This document shows, one piece after another, positions 4,872-5,452 of a stretch of 5,452 nt of DNA. Position 1 is the first letter of the stretch. Every line of letters starts with the position of its first letter. Below the pieces are notes generated by a model that had not been told where the DNA came from, searched no databases, and saw nothing but the letters and a program-made list of their open reading frames with translations. The DNA is from Pirellulales bacterium. GTDB lineage: Bacteria > Planctomycetota > Planctomycetia > Pirellulales > JAICIG01. The translations under genes and the position numbers were made by a program. The stretch spans positions 1 to 5,452 of the forward strand of contig JAICIG010000494.1 in the NCBI GenBank assembly GCA_025924495.1. Direction: 5' to 3'.

Positions 4872-5452
4872 ATGCGGAATGCCGAAAGGCGAGGTCGGAA
4901 GTCGGAAACCGGAAGTCGGAAATCTCAGCAGCCGGCAGGAGTTCCCTCCGCCACGACCTCCGACGTCCGACCTCCGACTTCTTCTTTGATTGAGGGTCGG
5001 AGGCACAAACAGATCCTTGCGCTCTTATTGTTCGCCACGTTGGCGCTCGCTGCCGGTTCCGCGGCGCAAAAGTCGGTGACGGTGGATGAATTCCAAGGCC
5101 TGCCGCTGGGCCTGGCGACGCTCAAGACGGGCGACTTTCATTTGGGCGTCACCAACCCGATCTTGCCCAGCATTTTGGCGGCGCTGCCACTGTTGGCGAC
5201 CTCCGCAGAATTCGACGCGACGAGCATGGCCGGTTACACGAGTTCCTGGCAATGCGGCGGGCAGTTCTTGCGCGAAAACGCGCTCTCGCCCGCAGCGCAG
5301 CCGGAAAACCCCGGACGTTATCACGATTACTTTCTGCTCGGCCGGCTTGTCTCACTTGCCGTGCTGCTCACGACGTGCGGTTTGACTTACGGTTTTGCAC
5401 GCAGTCTCTACGGGCCGCTCGCCGGACTGCTAGCAGCCGGCTTTGCCTGCCT
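4872..5452 (+). CDS. GT39/ArnT-like membrane glycosyltransferase, N-terminal part
   Basis: The frame stays open to the window edge (193 full codons). Residues 1-47 form a polar Arg/Ser/Thr/Pro-rich tail. Residues about 48-65 are the first membrane helix (ILALLLFATLALAAG), preceded by basic GRRHKQ, which puts the N-terminus in the cytoplasm. The loop after it has VDEF (Asp72, Glu73), at the place of the conserved acidic pair of GT-C enzymes, and TGDFHLGVTNP (86-96), matching the family pattern of TGDF followed by NP. A hydrophobic stretch 'LPSILAALPLL' follows, and a second helix begins near the end, before 'ARSLYGPLAGLLAAG'. Family members move a sugar from a polyprenyl-phosphate donor to protein or lipid on the outer side of the membrane. 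The acceptor is unknown. Seven or more helices would be expected in the missing part. The N-terminal tail is unusually long and is largely built from the repeats at 4893-4978. Confidence 0.8.
   Translation, partial: MRNAERRGRKSETGSRKSQQPAGVPSATTSDVRPPTSSLIEGRRHKQILALLLFATLALAAGSAAQKSVTVDEFQGLPLGLATLKTGDFHLGVTNPILPSILAALPLLATSAEFDATSMAGYTSSWQCGGQFLRENALSPAAQPENPGRYHDYFLLGRLVSLAVLLTTCGLTYGFARSLYGPLAGLLAAGFAC
4893..4978. repeat. Heptanucleotide repeat tract in two opposing blocks
   Basis: The left block has four 7-nt units in a row (GGTCGGA, AGTCGGA, AACCGGA, AGTCGGA; 4893-4920). The right block has TCCGAC at 4959, 4966 and 4973, exactly 7 nt apart and in the opposite orientation. One more GGTCGGA lies at 4995-5001. 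The blocks could fold into an imperfect long hairpin with a loop of about 35 nt. If the ATG at 4872 is used, the tract encodes residues about 8-36 of the glycosyltransferase. Confidence 0.75.

Overview
The window looks like chromosomal DNA of a planctomycete, probably of the Pirellulales type. This rests on high GC content, long spacers between genes, a NagB/PIG-L fusion protein, a secreted redoxin with the 'GTECPVNN' active-site style, and a GT39-type membrane protein. No marker gene fixes the taxonomy, so this is inference.

Layout. Two genes lie on the minus strand at the left: a secreted redoxin (573 down to the window edge, cut off at its C-terminus) and a diacylglycerol-kinase-type lipid kinase (1999 down to 1097). 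The 523-bp gap between them has no convincing gene. It holds two short plus-strand ORFs (777-881 and 887-1051) and a hairpin at 1074-1092. A 921-bp divergent spacer (2000-2920) follows. It has no convincing protein gene but is rich in perfect inverted repeats. A 632-codon plus-strand gene (2921-4819) encodes glucosamine-6-phosphate deaminase fused to a PIG-L deacetylase. After a terminator-like hairpin, a second plus-strand gene begins at 4872: a GT39/ArnT-like membrane glycosyltransferase, cut by the right edge. Its first codons contain a heptanucleotide repeat tract.

How the parts may work together. The fusion enzyme would remove an N-acetyl group and convert glucosamine-6-phosphate to fructose-6-phosphate, so it belongs to amino-sugar breakdown. 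The lipid kinase and the glycosyltransferase both concern the envelope, but nothing here shows that the four genes form one pathway.

The least explained part is the spacer at 2000-2920. It has perfect stems of 10, 11, 8 and 13 bp between 2372 and 2736, including a hairpin arm with two alternative partners and a terminator-like hairpin with a possible upstream competitor. It also has two promoter-like sequences, each bracketed by an inverted repeat. It may be a structured leader or a non-coding RNA with operators on both sides. This is a hypothesis from sequence symmetry only.
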